A DNA stretch of 64,000 nucleotides from Companilactobacillus ginsenosidimutans (lineage in GTDB: Bacteria > Bacillota > Bacilli > Lactobacillales > Lactobacillaceae): contig NZ_CP012034.1 in NCBI RefSeq assembly GCF_001050475.1, positions 1,550,001 to 1,614,000 on the forward strand, in the 5' to 3' direction. Shown here one piece after another: positions 8,576-18,228 of this stretch. The position numbers and the translations under genes are program-made. How positions within the stretch are numbered: the stretch's first letter is position 1; the number at the start of each line of letters is the position of its first letter. Below the pieces are notes generated by a model. That model was not told the origin of the DNA. It was given only the letters and a program-made list of their open reading frames with translations, and did not search any database.

Positions 8576-9460
8576 TTATTTGTTATATATTTTTGCGAAT
8601 TCTTTGGCAAAATCGGTTAACTTTGTTGATCCTAATGTTGGATGATTTTTGTGATAATCCGCATAGAATGCATCTAGTTTGTGAGCTGCTCCCATTCTAG
8701 TTATTCCGGTGGCTAGCTCTTCGGAAATACCGGCGTTCATTAAACTTTGGAGTTTCTGTTCATCGGTGATTTCAATCCATTTAACTTTTTTACCGATGGT
8801 GTCTCCTAAAATTTGGGCAACTTCTGCGCCGGTTTTTTCGTCGCTGGCAACGTATTTAACGTTCACACCTGACTTTGGATTTTCCAGTCGTTCCGCGATT
8901 ACTGGGGCGATGTCCTCTGGTGCGACGTATGAATTAACCACATCCCCGGGATAATTGGCATATATGGCGTCGGCACGTTTGATTGTTGTGATGTCACCAA
9001 GTAAGTTGTAATACATCGAAGTTGGTCTAATGTGCGTCACGTTGATTCCTTCAACTTCGTTAATAGCATTCTCGATATTTTGATAAATATGCAAAGTGCC
9101 GACTTCTGGACCCTGGTCGGCCCCGACACTACTGAGATTGATGACGTTTTTAACACCACTATTTCGAATCGCATTCGAATACGTAGCTCCAATAATTTTC
9201 GACAATTGGTTCGGCATCCCCTGCTCATCAGAATGTGCGAACGACATCATCAAGTAGACACCGTCAGCACCCTTAATAGAGTCAGTGAGAAATTTTTCAT
9301 CCAACATGTTGCCAATTTTGGCGTCAGCACCTAGTTGTTCGATACTTGCAGCACGGTTTTTATTACTGCTAATTACAGTCACGTCATGTCCATCAGCGAC
9401 TAATTGTTTGGTTAGTGGTAATCCAATGTGACCTAGAGATCCAGTTAGTACAAATTTCAT
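8576..9460 (-). CDS. NmrA-like NAD(P)-binding oxidoreductase
   Basis: 294 residues with a Rossmann start KFVLTGSLGHIG (the dinucleotide-binding glycine motif) and the NmrA/QOR2-type layout: SSNKNRAASIEQLGAD after the second strand, then GADGVYLMM and NLSSVGADQG. Members reduce quinones or sense NAD(P). ATG 9460 is chosen, with GAGG seven bases upstream, over a TTG four codons earlier. It heads a two-gene unit with the SnoaL-like gene. Confidence 0.85.
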   Translation of the reverse strand: MKFVLTGSLGHIGLPLTKQLVADGHDVTVISSNKNRAASIEQLGADAKIGNMLDEKFLTDSIKGADGVYLMMSFAHSDEQGMPNQLSKIIGATYSNAIRNSGVKNVINLSSVGADQGPEVGTLHIYQNIENAINEVEGINVTHIRPTSMYYNLLGDITTIKRADAIYANYPGDVVNSYVAPEDIAPVIAERLENPKSGVNVKYVASDEKTGAEVAQILGDTIGKKVKWIEITDEQKLQSLMNAGISEELATGITRMGAAHKLDAFYADYHKNHPTLGSTKLTDFAKEFAKIYNK

Positions 9461-9524
9461 AATATACCTCAATAAAATAGCTTTTACGAGTTACATAATA
9501 AAGGTTTGGATTGTTTTTACAAGT

Positions 9525-9568
9525 ACAAAAAAATGGAAGTGACAATATAAAATTGCACTTCCATTTTT
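9525..9568 (-). terminator. Intrinsic terminator after dus
   Basis: 13-bp arms (9529-9541 with 9556-9568) form an AAAAATGGAAGTG/CACTTCCATTTTT hairpin with T-rich ends in both directions. It lies directly at the dus stop. Confidence 0.75.
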
Positions 9569-9569
9569 G

Positions 9570-10571
9570 CTACATATATCCGCCAGCTTCAATTTTTGCA
9601 ATTACTGATCTGGCGTCATCTGTTGTCTTGGTAGACATCAAATCGTTGCGAATCTCAGCGGCATGCTTCATCCCTCGAACGTATACTTTGAAGAATCGTT
9701 GTAAAGGAGCAAAATGTCCGGGAATTCCTTTGGCAACGAACTCGTCGTACAAATCTAGCTGGTACTTCAACAAGCTCAATAGTTCTTCACTTGAATGTTC
9801 ACGGGGTACTTTTTCAAATGCATATGGGTTAGTGAATATTCCACGTCCAATCATAATTCCGTCGACCCCGGGATGTTCGGCAGCTAACTTCATTCCTGCT
9901 TGATAGTCAGCAATGTCACCGTTTATCTGCAATAAGGTATCAGGCGCTAATTCGTCACGCATTTTTACGAGATCATCGATTAATTCATAATGAGCTGGAA
10001 CTTTACTCATTTCTTCTCGAGTACGCATGTGGACAGTCAAAACTGGTGCTTGTTGCTTCAACAAAAATGGAATCCATTCTTTGTATTCGTCGACTTCGCT
10101 ATAACCGATTCGAGTTTTGATCGTGACTGGCAAATCAGTTTTGCGTGCACCATCGATTACTGCTTGAGCGGTGTCAAAGTGGCGAATTAGGTCACTTCCA
10201 CTGTGATTTTTGATGACTGCAATATCTGGGCAGCCCATATTTAAGTCAATTGCTTCGTAACCGTCTTTTTCAACTTCTGCAACGGCTTTGGCAAAATCTT
10301 CTTCGCTATTACCCCAAAGCTGAACGATAGGCTTAGGATTCTCTGCTGGATCGATGAAAAGGCGACCTTTAGTGGTTTTCTTTGCAATTGGGTGTGTGAT
10401 GCTCAGGGCATTAGTAAATTCTGTGTAAAACACATCTGGTGCAGCGGCCTTAGCCACTACTCTGCGGAAAACTGAGCCAGTTACGGCTTCCATTGGTGCC
10501 AAGCTGAAAAATGGGCGATTCTCTGATTTAGCTTTCTCATCAATGCGGTTCCAGTATTCTGAATTAGTCAC
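9570..10571 (-). CDS. tRNA-dihydrouridine synthase
   Basis: 333 residues. An FMN-dependent TIM-barrel enzyme that reduces uridine to dihydrouridine in tRNA D- or V-loops. Visible motifs are the N-terminal SLAPMEAVTGSVFR (FMN binding), the active-site cysteine in NMGCPD, a Lys/Arg pair in TIKTRIGY, the catalytic His in LTVHMRTRE, and the phosphate-binding IMIGRGIFTNPY. The start is GTG at 10571 behind AGGAGA. Lactobacilli carry several Dus paralogues, so I give no subtype symbol. Confidence 0.93.
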   Translation of the reverse strand: MTNSEYWNRIDEKAKSENRPFFSLAPMEAVTGSVFRRVVAKAAAPDVFYTEFTNALSITHPIAKKTTKGRLFIDPAENPKPIVQLWGNSEEDFAKAVAEVEKDGYEAIDLNMGCPDIAVIKNHSGSDLIRHFDTAQAVIDGARKTDLPVTIKTRIGYSEVDEYKEWIPFLLKQQAPVLTVHMRTREEMSKVPAHYELIDDLVKMRDELAPDTLLQINGDIADYQAGMKLAAEHPGVDGIMIGRGIFTNPYAFEKVPREHSSEELLSLLKYQLDLYDEFVAKGIPGHFAPLQRFFKVYVRGMKHAAEIRNDLMSTKTTDDARSVIAKIEAGGYM

Positions 10572-10683
10572 GATTATATCTCCTGTATTTATTTCAATAT
10601 TATAAATATTTATATTTGGATCAAAAATCGGTCATATTTAATGTACAATAATTTTAAATTAGTTCATATTATTGGGGAAAATT

Positions 10684-12120
10684 ATGAAACTTAAGAAATC
10701 ATCTATATTTACGACCATCACGTTTTTATGCGTGTTTATTTATTTTGCTATATTTAGGATATTTCTCATCCCAGTTGGTGATGACTACTTTTGGTATGGA
10801 GATAAAGGCTTATACTTACTGCACCATGCGTTTTACTCAACAGATGCAATTTACGGTGGCAGTACAAACGGTCGTTATCTATCCAACATTTTAGAAATGT
10901 TAATGATGCACAAAATGCCAATTGCCATATTCCTATATGCATTCTTTTGGACACTGGCAATTTGGAGCATTTGGCAACTATTAAAGCGAGAAAAAACTAT
11001 CATACCACTATTACTCGCAATCTCCATCGCCTTCACATTACCATTCGGTTTCAGACAAAATATCTTGCTGTGGAACAACGCATTCATCGTCTATCTGCCA
11101 CCAGTCGCAATCATTTTAACCTACCTAGTTATCTGTAAAAAACTAGGTACTGACAGAAATTCTAAAATTTTAACAGTATTAGCTTTTATCCTAGGATTAA
11201 GTGGCGGACTATTCCTAGAAACCACCACAATTCTACAAATTTTTGTAGGAATCCTCATCGTACTAAACTCACGCAAACACCCACAACCCTATCAAATCGG
11301 ATATCTAGCAGGATCAGTATTATCCACACTAATCATGTTCACCAATCTATCCTACTTCACCAACAACGATTCCAACTACCGACAAACCAGTTATGCACCA
11401 AGCAAAATATGGGAAATGTTCTATAACTTCACCCACTACTGGTTAATTTCGTTCAACCTGCTAATAATTTTCTCCATCTGCATAGCTATTATTTTATTAT
11501 CAATCCGGAAAAATTTAAACAACTATGTAAAATGGATTGAAATAGTTATGAGCATCTTATTCATGTTACATTTCGCCTTTTCAAAATTTTATCTAGCCTA
11601 TTTAAAACCAAGACAAATGTTCCTATTCAAAGGCGGATTAACAGTATTCAATCAAATAGACACAATAATCAGCCTTTGGTTCATCCTATTCCTAGGATTT
11701 TCAATCATAGCTCAGTTTAACAAAAACAAACTAATGTACCTATACTATCTGCTCGCAGGATTCTCATTCGCCCCAATCCTAGTAGTAATGACCCCAATAT
11801 CCTGCCGCCCAGAATTCATACCCTACGTATTCCTATACCTAATAGCCGCAAACTTCATACTATCAACATTCGAAATATACAATTTCAAATTTTTCATACC
11901 AATCATAATACTAGTCCTACTAGGAATAGCCGGAACCTATCAAGTAAAAATGTACGAAAACTACAAAGCCAACCTAGAAAGAGTAAAACAACCAACCTTC
12001 CTAAACGGCACAAAAGCACTAAACAAACACGTCCCCCACAAAGATTTCGTTTTCTACAATGATGATCTATTACAACAAGACGGAAATTATTGGAGAAATT
12101 ATTTGGAACGGCACAAGTAA
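10684..12120 (+). CDS. Polytopic membrane protein, GT-C/DUF6056-like
   Basis: 478 residues with about ten to twelve hydrophobic helices. After the first helix comes an external loop with PVGDDYFWYGDKG and then GRYLSNILEML. An acidic pair in the first external loop is typical of GT-C fold glycosyltransferases and of the related DUF6056 family, so a role in modifying cell-wall or surface polymers is plausible but unproven. ATG 10684 follows GGGGAAA. A TTG four codons earlier is less likely. The C-terminal soluble tail after about residue 430 is short. Codon use is AT-rich with many rare ATA and CTA codons towards the 3' half, unlike its neighbours. Confidence 0.7.
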   Translation: MKLKKSSIFTTITFLCVFIYFAIFRIFLIPVGDDYFWYGDKGLYLLHHAFYSTDAIYGGSTNGRYLSNILEMLMMHKMPIAIFLYAFFWTLAIWSIWQLLKREKTIIPLLLAISIAFTLPFGFRQNILLWNNAFIVYLPPVAIILTYLVICKKLGTDRNSKILTVLAFILGLSGGLFLETTTILQIFVGILIVLNSRKHPQPYQIGYLAGSVLSTLIMFTNLSYFTNNDSNYRQTSYAPSKIWEMFYNFTHYWLISFNLLIIFSICIAIILLSIRKNLNNYVKWIEIVMSILFMLHFAFSKFYLAYLKPRQMFLFKGGLTVFNQIDTIISLWFILFLGFSIIAQFNKNKLMYLYYLLAGFSFAPILVVMTPISCRPEFIPYVFLYLIAANFILSTFEIYNFKFFIPIIILVLLGIAGTYQVKMYENYKANLERVKQPTFLNGTKALNKHVPHKDFVFYNDDLLQQDGNYWRNYLERHK

Positions 12121-12154
12121 GAAAACTATGTCCAATGAATAAGAAGTATAAATA

Positions 12155-12205
12155 AAAAAGGAGCTGTATCACACTTATTTTCCCGTGTGATACAGCTCCT
12201 TTTTC
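12155..12205. terminator. Strong bidirectional terminator
   Basis: A perfect 20-bp inverted repeat (12155-12174 with 12185-12204) with AAAAA and TTTTT flanks lies downstream of the membrane protein gene. Confidence 0.85.
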
Positions 12206-12282
12206 GCTTGTTAGATTATATTATTTAAAAATCCGAATTGGAATAAATGTACCAACACGGACCAGTATTATCGTCAACCACA

Positions 12283-12475
12283 ACCCCAGTCGGAGGGGCT
12301 GAGAATATTGCCTGCAGTGAAAGTGGCGTTATGGCTTTAGCCATTACACCACCGGGCGAGTTTGAAGACTTTCGTGAACTTCGAAAGGCTCCAAACCGAG
12401 GCCAGAGACCGCACTTCGGCTCTGGCCGTCCCGCACAGCAGGCCAATATTCTCAGCCCCGCAGACGGCAATTCAA
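12283..12475. repeat. Branched inverted-repeat element, family A copy 2
   Basis: This non-coding block lies between convergent genes. Its outer arms 12295-12315 and 12438-12459 pair over 21 of 22 positions (one bulged base). Internal stems include ATGGCT/AGCCAT, CTTTCG/CGAAAG and GGCCAGAG/CTCTGGCC. The left boundary CCCCAGTCGGAGG is the inverse of the right boundary of the copy near 7.98 kb, so the two seem to be the same family in opposite orientation, with diverged interiors. Open frames across it lack ribosome binding sites. Confidence 0.65.
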
Positions 12476-12478
12476 AAC

Positions 12479-14788
12479 CTATTCCACAATATAATACTTA
12501 TCCGGAACCCTCTGCAACAGCTGGGACAACTCGCCAATAGCAGTAATAGTAAGCTTATGCATAGCACGAGAAGTAATAGTATAAATCAACTGCTGCTCGT
12601 CCTCATCAAACTTATCCTTAGAAGCATCCCAAACAATAACAGCATCAAACTCCAGTCCCTTAGCCAAGTAAGAAGGAAGCACAATAGTTCCGGCAGCCAA
12701 ACGTTGGTTTTCCGACTTGATCAAAGTAGCAGCGACGCCCTCTTTAACAAGAATCTTTTGCAAAGAATCAGCTTCTTCAAGAGTTTTAGTAATGATGGCG
12801 GTTGTATAATTGTCCTCATCATTTTTATTCAATTGATCCATAACACGGGCAACCGAACCCTTAATACTGTCAGACATAATGACATTAGGTAGGTCACCGT
12901 CACGATTGAATGGCTCAATTTTTTGGCCATTAGTCAAAATTGATTTGGTGTAATTTGTAATTTGTTTGGTTGAACGATATGAATGTGTCAATTGAACAAC
13001 TTTGGTTTCGTCAGCGTTAAACAAGCTTTGAACCTCAGTTAACAGTGTTTGACTGTTCTTCTTCGTGAAAATTGACTGGTTCAAATCACCCAACATCGTG
13101 TATCTTGCACGTGGGAAATTATATTTCAAATATGCCAATTGGAATGGTGTGTAATCTTGAATTTCATCAATGAAGACAAACTTCATATCCAACTCACCAT
13201 GTTTTCCAGAAATCAAATCGTACAAGTACAAGTAAGGTGTGATGTTATTGATAGAAATCGTCTTGTTATTCATACCATCGATGAATTCTTGAACGTAGTC
13301 ATCCCATTGCTTTTCAGTAACATCGTATTTTGCCAAATCAGCAATCTTTGGAACTGCTTGTAAAAAGTGAAGATAGTTGGCAGATACATTAACGAAACGG
13401 AAATGGATAATTTGTTCATAAACTTTTTGCATAGTCTTAGTTACGATTTGACGAGCCAAGAACTTCTGCTCTTGATCGCCGTTTTTGAATTCCTGGTCAG
13501 CCGTACGATACATAGCTTGTAACTCTTCTTGACTCAAGTTTTCGATACGTTCAGAAACCCATTTCGAACGCATTTCGGCACCAATCTTACGATGCAACAT
13601 CTTAACAAGTCGGTCAACAGTCGCATCAAGTCGGTTACCAAGATTATATTGCGGACCGAATCCGTAATAAATCTCAGCAATTTTTTCTTTAGGAATGAAA
13701 ACCTTACCCTTGAACTTCAAGTCACGGAAACTCATTCCACTTTGGTTCAACAAGTTACTATAATTTGTCAGGATTTTGAAAAATTCATTATCTGAGACAA
13801 ACTTAGAAATTTGCTTACGTTTTTGATTATCATCGTGTTCAAATTTTTCAGCCAAAGTCTCAACAGTCAAGTTAGGTAGACGACGAGCAACATATTGAAT
13901 GAAGGTCATCTGAACCATGTTTTGTTCACCCATTTCAGGAAGAACGTCCTTGATATAGTCGTTGAAAAGCATGTTTGGCGAGAACATAACCACTTGGCTT
14001 GATGTCAGATTGCCACGATATCTATATAGAAGATATGCGATACGTTGCAAAATAGCCGAAGTCTTACCAGAGCCGGCAGCACCTTGAACGAACAACAATT
14101 TCGAAGTCGTATCACGGATAATCTTATTTTGCTCAGCTTGAATAGTCTTAACGATACCCTTCATGTGAGTTGAAGATTTCTCGTCCAACACTTCAAGCAA
14201 CATTTGATCTCCAATAGTTTCTTGAGTATCGAAGTAAGAAGTAATCTTACCGTTCTCAATCAAGAATTGACGTTTCAAGAATAGGTCGACCTCTTGGTCA
14301 CCATCTGGAGATTGGTAATGAACCTCACCCAAATTTCCATCGTAATAAATAGAAGAAATTGGAGCACGCCAATCGTAAATCAAGAAGTGATCGTTACTGT
14401 CAGTTAGAGAACTCATCCCAATATAGATAGTCTCACGCTTAGGTTCACCCTTCTCTTGAAAATCCAGACGCGCAAAGTAAGGAGTCTTCTCCAAACGCTT
14501 CAAAATTTCCATACGTTGACGATTTTGTTGCCAACTATTGTTACGCTCGTCAAGCATCTGTTGTTGTTGGTGAATCGACAAGGCAGCATCAAATGAAATC
14601 GCATCGCCATCCATACCAACATGGATATCGTCGAAAGCATTATTGATCACTTCAAGGTCTTGTTCAGCAATATCAATGTGTTCTTGAAGCCTATTTTCAG
14701 TATTTTTAACAAGTTCAATCACCTCATCAAGGTGGTCTTGTTCAATTTTCTTTTCGTCTAAATGTTCTAATTCAGAATTGTTTGCCAT
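12479..14788 (-). CDS. helD: HelD-like RNA polymerase recycling motor ATPase
   Basis: 769 residues, typical of Firmicutes HelD, a UvrD-like superfamily 1 ATPase that removes stalled or inactive RNA polymerase from DNA. The N-terminal about 100 residues form a charged antiparallel coiled coil (polymerase secondary-channel arm). The Walker A GAAGSGKTS is at about 236-244, motif II is FIDEIQDY and motif III MLGDLNQSIF. Motif VI is in the C-terminal third (YTITSRAMHKL). The ATG follows AGAGGT. It is distinguished from PcrA/UvrD by the coiled-coil start and the long insertions. Confidence 0.92.
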   Translation of the reverse strand: MANNSELEHLDEKKIEQDHLDEVIELVKNTENRLQEHIDIAEQDLEVINNAFDDIHVGMDGDAISFDAALSIHQQQQMLDERNNSWQQNRQRMEILKRLEKTPYFARLDFQEKGEPKRETIYIGMSSLTDSNDHFLIYDWRAPISSIYYDGNLGEVHYQSPDGDQEVDLFLKRQFLIENGKITSYFDTQETIGDQMLLEVLDEKSSTHMKGIVKTIQAEQNKIIRDTTSKLLFVQGAAGSGKTSAILQRIAYLLYRYRGNLTSSQVVMFSPNMLFNDYIKDVLPEMGEQNMVQMTFIQYVARRLPNLTVETLAEKFEHDDNQKRKQISKFVSDNEFFKILTNYSNLLNQSGMSFRDLKFKGKVFIPKEKIAEIYYGFGPQYNLGNRLDATVDRLVKMLHRKIGAEMRSKWVSERIENLSQEELQAMYRTADQEFKNGDQEQKFLARQIVTKTMQKVYEQIIHFRFVNVSANYLHFLQAVPKIADLAKYDVTEKQWDDYVQEFIDGMNNKTISINNITPYLYLYDLISGKHGELDMKFVFIDEIQDYTPFQLAYLKYNFPRARYTMLGDLNQSIFTKKNSQTLLTEVQSLFNADETKVVQLTHSYRSTKQITNYTKSILTNGQKIEPFNRDGDLPNVIMSDSIKGSVARVMDQLNKNDEDNYTTAIITKTLEEADSLQKILVKEGVAATLIKSENQRLAAGTIVLPSYLAKGLEFDAVIVWDASKDKFDEDEQQLIYTITSRAMHKLTITAIGELSQLLQRVPDKYYIVE

Positions 14789-14815
14789 AGTTACCTCTTA
14801 AATTTCAGTCATATA

Positions 14816-14844
14816 ATAATAGCATTATTAACATAATTATTCAA
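14816..14844 (-). promoter_or_regulatory. Promoter of helD
   Basis: On the minus strand TTGAAT (14844-14839) and TATTAT (14821-14816) with a 17-base spacer, about 28 bases upstream of the ATG. Confidence 0.6.
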
Positions 14845-15096
14845 AAAATTAACATCAGTTTCATCATCTGTAAAAGCCATGATATAGCGATTTTAAGCAG
14901 TGATAGTGTTTACTATATAATCCACAAGCTTAATCAAAATATCACTATCCTTCAAAAATTTGTTGTTAAAAATTTTACCACCGTAATTAATGAAAGAATG
15001 TTCCAACGGGCAAAAAATTTCTTTCTAAAATTGGCAAAAATTAGTGTCAACCTCAAGAAAGCTCTAAAATCATGTTTTATCACTATGAACATTTGC

Positions 15097-15102
15097 TATA
15101 AT
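15097..15102 (+). promoter_or_regulatory. Extended -10 of the GDSL lipoprotein gene
   Basis: TATAAT preceded by TG (TTGCTATAAT) lies about 33 bases upstream of the ATG, with a poor TTTTAT at the -35 position. The rest of the 14.85-15.09 kb gap is AT-rich and shows no gene. Confidence 0.5.
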
Positions 15103-15134
15103 ATTATTATATTTATATATGTTTGGAAGTTATT

Positions 15135-15932
15135 ATGGGGAAAATGAGTAAAGCACGTTGGCTTTCTCTTTTAGCATTTTTATTGATGTTCGTTTTAGTC
15201 ACCGGATGTTCGTCGAAACAATCAAGTTCGAAACATTCAAGTCCTAAAACTGAGCAGAAGAAAACTGTTAAGAAAACAAAACCAACTAAAAAAACTTTGG
15301 CAACTGAATTAAAAGACTCTCCTAAGAAAACACTAGTCTACTCACCTTTAGGTGATTCATTATCGGTGGGACTATTAGCAGATTCAAAGGAAAATCGTTT
15401 CAGTAGCCAATTTACACGCACTATTGCCAAGGAAACCGGCAAAAAGGTCACCGAGGAGGGCGCTTCGTCTGTTGGCAAAACAGCGACGAATTTTGGTCTC
15501 CCAAATGTGAATACGATTATTGCGCAAAAGCCTGATATCATAACCGTTGAATTTGGAACGAATGATGCGGCAGATGTCACAAATCCTAAGGCCTTACCTG
15601 CATATCAGAATTCAATCCATCAAATCTTGGATCAACTTCAATCGCAAACTAAGGCAAAAATTATTTTGATGACAACCTGGTCTCCTTCTAATGGCGACTA
15701 TGTTCAAAATGACTTACGTTTTGATAAGGTCGTTATTAAAGAGGGGAAAGATCGTAATTTACCAGTGGTCAATTTGTCGAAAATTTGGCAAGGTAATCCG
15801 AATGTGACTGGTTCAACTAATAACACCAGCTACAACGTTTGGGGTAGTAAAGATGACTTTCATCCAAATCAAGCCGGCCACGACCAAATCGCCAAGGCAT
15901 TGACGAAAGTATTGAATCAGGAGATTAAATAA
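15135..15932 (+). CDS. SGNH/GDSL-family lipoprotein
   Basis: About 265 residues. A lipoprotein signal ends in the lipobox VTGC (Cys about 26). A Ser/Lys/Thr-rich spacer follows, then an SGNH hydrolase domain with SPLGDSLSVG, a conserved Gly, VEFGTNDAAD and the C-terminal DDFHPNQAGHD with the catalytic Asp-His. It is predicted to be an extracellular esterase or deacetylase acting on wall glycans or lipids. ATG 15135 is used (GGAAG upstream), but ATG 15144 is also possible. The next gene follows after 10 bases, suggesting coexpression. Confidence 0.87.
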   Translation: MGKMSKARWLSLLAFLLMFVLVTGCSSKQSSSKHSSPKTEQKKTVKKTKPTKKTLATELKDSPKKTLVYSPLGDSLSVGLLADSKENRFSSQFTRTIAKETGKKVTEEGASSVGKTATNFGLPNVNTIIAQKPDIITVEFGTNDAADVTNPKALPAYQNSIHQILDQLQSQTKAKIILMTTWSPSNGDYVQNDLRFDKVVIKEGKDRNLPVVNLSKIWQGNPNVTGSTNNTSYNVWGSKDDFHPNQAGHDQIAKALTKVLNQEIK

Positions 15933-15942
15933 GGGGAAAAAT

Positions 15943-17352
15943 ATGAGTGAAAATTTATTCTGTCCTAATTGTGGGACAAAGATAAGTAGCGACGACGTTT
16001 TCTGTCCGAACTGTGGCTATGGTTTAGCCGAATTCAACAAACAAAGACAACAAGCTGCAGCACAAAATACTTCAGCAGACAATCAAGCAACAAACGAGCA
16101 ACAGTCCGTTCAACCAGACCCAACTGCTCAACCAACTGAGCCAGTTCAAAACCAGCAAACTAGTTCAGCACAAAACCAGCAAGCAGCACCTGTTGATCCT
16201 GCACAACAACAAGGTACTCAACAGTCTGCTCCACAAAATCAACAACCTAATCCGCAACAGAGTCAACAATTCAACCAACAGCCTAACCAACAACAAATGC
16301 AACAACCTGTACAACCTCAACAAAATCAGGCGCAGAATAATCAAGCTAAGCCTTCAAAGAAACCTAGAAGAAAGCATCATCGTGGTTTAGTTTCAATTAT
16401 TGTTATTTTGATAATTTTGGTTGGTGGATACTTCATCGGCTCACAAATGTTCAGCAAATCAAGCCAACTTAGTTCGTTAGCTAACGCGATGAGCAGCGGT
16501 GATACATCTCAGATGTCTGACGCCTCAGTTGATACTAATGGGAAAACAATTTCTAGTAGCGACTTAGAACCACTTAGCGCCCTCTTCCAACAAGATAGCA
16601 GCGCCAAGGACCAAATCAAACGTATCGTGCAAAACGACAACGGTGACGCCAAAGCTGACGATGTCGACGATTCAAACGACAGCGATACTAACTTCAAGGT
16701 CGTTGAAGTTGGTAAATACCTGGGAATGTTCCCTAAGTACAAAGTCCAAATCAAGACTCAACCAATCAACATTGATACTGATGTGAGCGACCCAGAAATC
16801 AAAGTTAACAACAAAACTGTTTCAGCAGCTAAAACTGACGACGGCTACAAAGTCGAAGACCAACTTCCTGGTGTTTACACCGTTCAGGTTAGTGCCGACG
16901 GCAAGTCTAAGTCGAAGAAAATCACCATCCCTCTAGCCGGAAATCCCGAGTTCAAATCAATGAACGTCAACGGAACTAAAGATTCAGACGATGATGACGA
17001 TAACGACGCTGACAGCAATGATGACTCCGACAACTCAAGTTCAAGCAGTCATTCAAGTTCCAGCGACGTTGATGATAACGACGACAGCGATTCAAGTTCT
17101 AGTTCAGCAAGTAAGAGTGATCTATACGGAACATGGACTGATGATGACGGTAATGAGTTCGACTGTTACTCAGACGGAACTTACACATTAGGAGACGACT
17201 CAGGTAGCTGGAAAGTTACTGGACAAACTTCTGACACAATTTCCGTTTACTTCAACAATTCAGGCGGCCAAGGTGGTGGTTGGTCAACAACCTTCACTAT
17301 TAATGGTGACGATTCAATTACCAATTCACAGGGTGCCACATTTACAAAATAA
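15943..17352 (+). CDS. Zinc-ribbon single-pass membrane protein with acidic repeat tail
   Basis: 469 residues. The N-terminal double CPNCG (residues about 7-25) is a cytoplasmic zinc ribbon. It is followed by a long Gln/Asn/Pro-rich linker, a basic KKPRRKHHRG stop and one membrane helix at about 147-167. The outer part has a beta-rich domain (TcaA-like family pattern, DGYKVEDQLPGVYTVQV), then a Ser/Asp-repeat stretch and a C-terminal lipocalin-like beta domain with GTWTDDDGNEF. The layout recalls TcaA/YvbJ-type envelope-stress proteins. The low-complexity linker is prone to length variation between strains. The function is not established. Confidence 0.75.
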   Translation: MSENLFCPNCGTKISSDDVFCPNCGYGLAEFNKQRQQAAAQNTSADNQATNEQQSVQPDPTAQPTEPVQNQQTSSAQNQQAAPVDPAQQQGTQQSAPQNQQPNPQQSQQFNQQPNQQQMQQPVQPQQNQAQNNQAKPSKKPRRKHHRGLVSIIVILIILVGGYFIGSQMFSKSSQLSSLANAMSSGDTSQMSDASVDTNGKTISSSDLEPLSALFQQDSSAKDQIKRIVQNDNGDAKADDVDDSNDSDTNFKVVEVGKYLGMFPKYKVQIKTQPINIDTDVSDPEIKVNNKTVSAAKTDDGYKVEDQLPGVYTVQVSADGKSKSKKITIPLAGNPEFKSMNVNGTKDSDDDDDNDADSNDDSDNSSSSSHSSSSDVDDNDDSDSSSSSASKSDLYGTWTDDDGNEFDCYSDGTYTLGDDSGSWKVTGQTSDTISVYFNNSGGQGGGWSTTFTINGDDSITNSQGATFTK

Positions 17353-17363
17353 AATTAATTTCA

Positions 17364-17396
17364 AATCTCAATCCAATCGGATTGGGATTTTTTTAT
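17364..17396 (+). terminator. Intrinsic terminator
   Basis: AATCTCAATCC/GGATTGGGATT stem (17364-17374 with 17379-17389), followed by a T-run. Confidence 0.8.
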
Positions 17397-17439
17397 TGTG
17401 CTCATCCAATGGTAAACTAGCAACAAAAGGAGAACCGCC

Positions 17440-18228
17440 ATGACAAATCAACCCATCATCGCTGAAAAAATTCTTACCCAGTATAATTGCAAAACACCTG
17501 TCAGTATTGAAGTTTTCTCAACACTGAATTCTACCAACACCTATGCCAAAGAAAACATCGCAAGCTTCTCAAACGAGCATCCCACTTTAATTATTGCCGA
17601 ACATCAAACAGCGGGATATGGCAGGTTTAAACGTGACTTTTATTCTCCAGACAATTCTGGGATTTATTTAACTTTGGTTTTGCCTATAAACGAACATGTG
17701 GACCCAGGACTGTTAACGTTGAGCACAGGATTGTCTGTTGTTGAAACTTTGCAACAACGCTTTCCCACTCAAAACTTCACTCTAAAATGGATCAACGACA
17801 TTCTCCTCGATAAACAAAAATGTGGTGGTATTCTGGCTGAATCACACAGTAATAGTCATGGTGAAATCTCCCATATCATTTTAGGAATTGGACTCAATAT
17901 CAATACTTCACAATTTCCTTCAGAATTAAAAAGTATCGCCAAATCCGCCAGTTCTGACGCTGACATCGATCGAAATAAAATCATCGCCGAATTACTAACT
18001 AATTTCTTCAGGCACTATCAAACTTACCAATCTGGTGATTTTCTACCTGATTATCGCAAAGCTTGCTCCACTCTCGGCAAGAAAGTTGAAATCGTCAACG
18101 GAAATACTGTTACTACCGGCATCGCCCAAGATATCGGCGGAGATGGTTCACTCATACTCCTTGATGACAAAAAAAATCGCCACCTGATTAACAGTGGCGA
18201 AGTTAGAAAAGTTTTTACTAATGAATGA
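17440..18228 (+). CDS. birA: Biotin-[protein] ligase without HTH domain
   Basis: 262 residues. It activates biotin to biotinyl-AMP and attaches it to the carrier lysine. The catalytic core shows AEHQTAGYGRFKRDFYSP (a variant of the GRGRxxR biotin-AMP loop), LKWINDILLD with the active lysine, KCGGIL and the C-terminal SH3-like part. The DNA-binding N-terminus of regulatory BirA is absent, so it should not act as a repressor. Its 3' end overlaps by 11 bases the 3' end of the convergent biotin-carboxylase operon, whose carrier protein is a likely substrate. Confidence 0.93.
   Translation: MTNQPIIAEKILTQYNCKTPVSIEVFSTLNSTNTYAKENIASFSNEHPTLIIAEHQTAGYGRFKRDFYSPDNSGIYLTLVLPINEHVDPGLLTLSTGLSVVETLQQRFPTQNFTLKWINDILLDKQKCGGILAESHSNSHGEISHIILGIGLNINTSQFPSELKSIAKSASSDADIDRNKIIAELLTNFFRHYQTYQSGDFLPDYRKACSTLGKKVEIVNGNTVTTGIAQDIGGDGSLILLDDKKNRHLINSGEVRKVFTNE

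Noticed and set aside
12247-12892. Two plus-strand open frames across the repeat element and the helD 3' end
   Set aside because: No ribosome sites, low-complexity products, and they run through hairpin arms and antisense to a well-supported gene.
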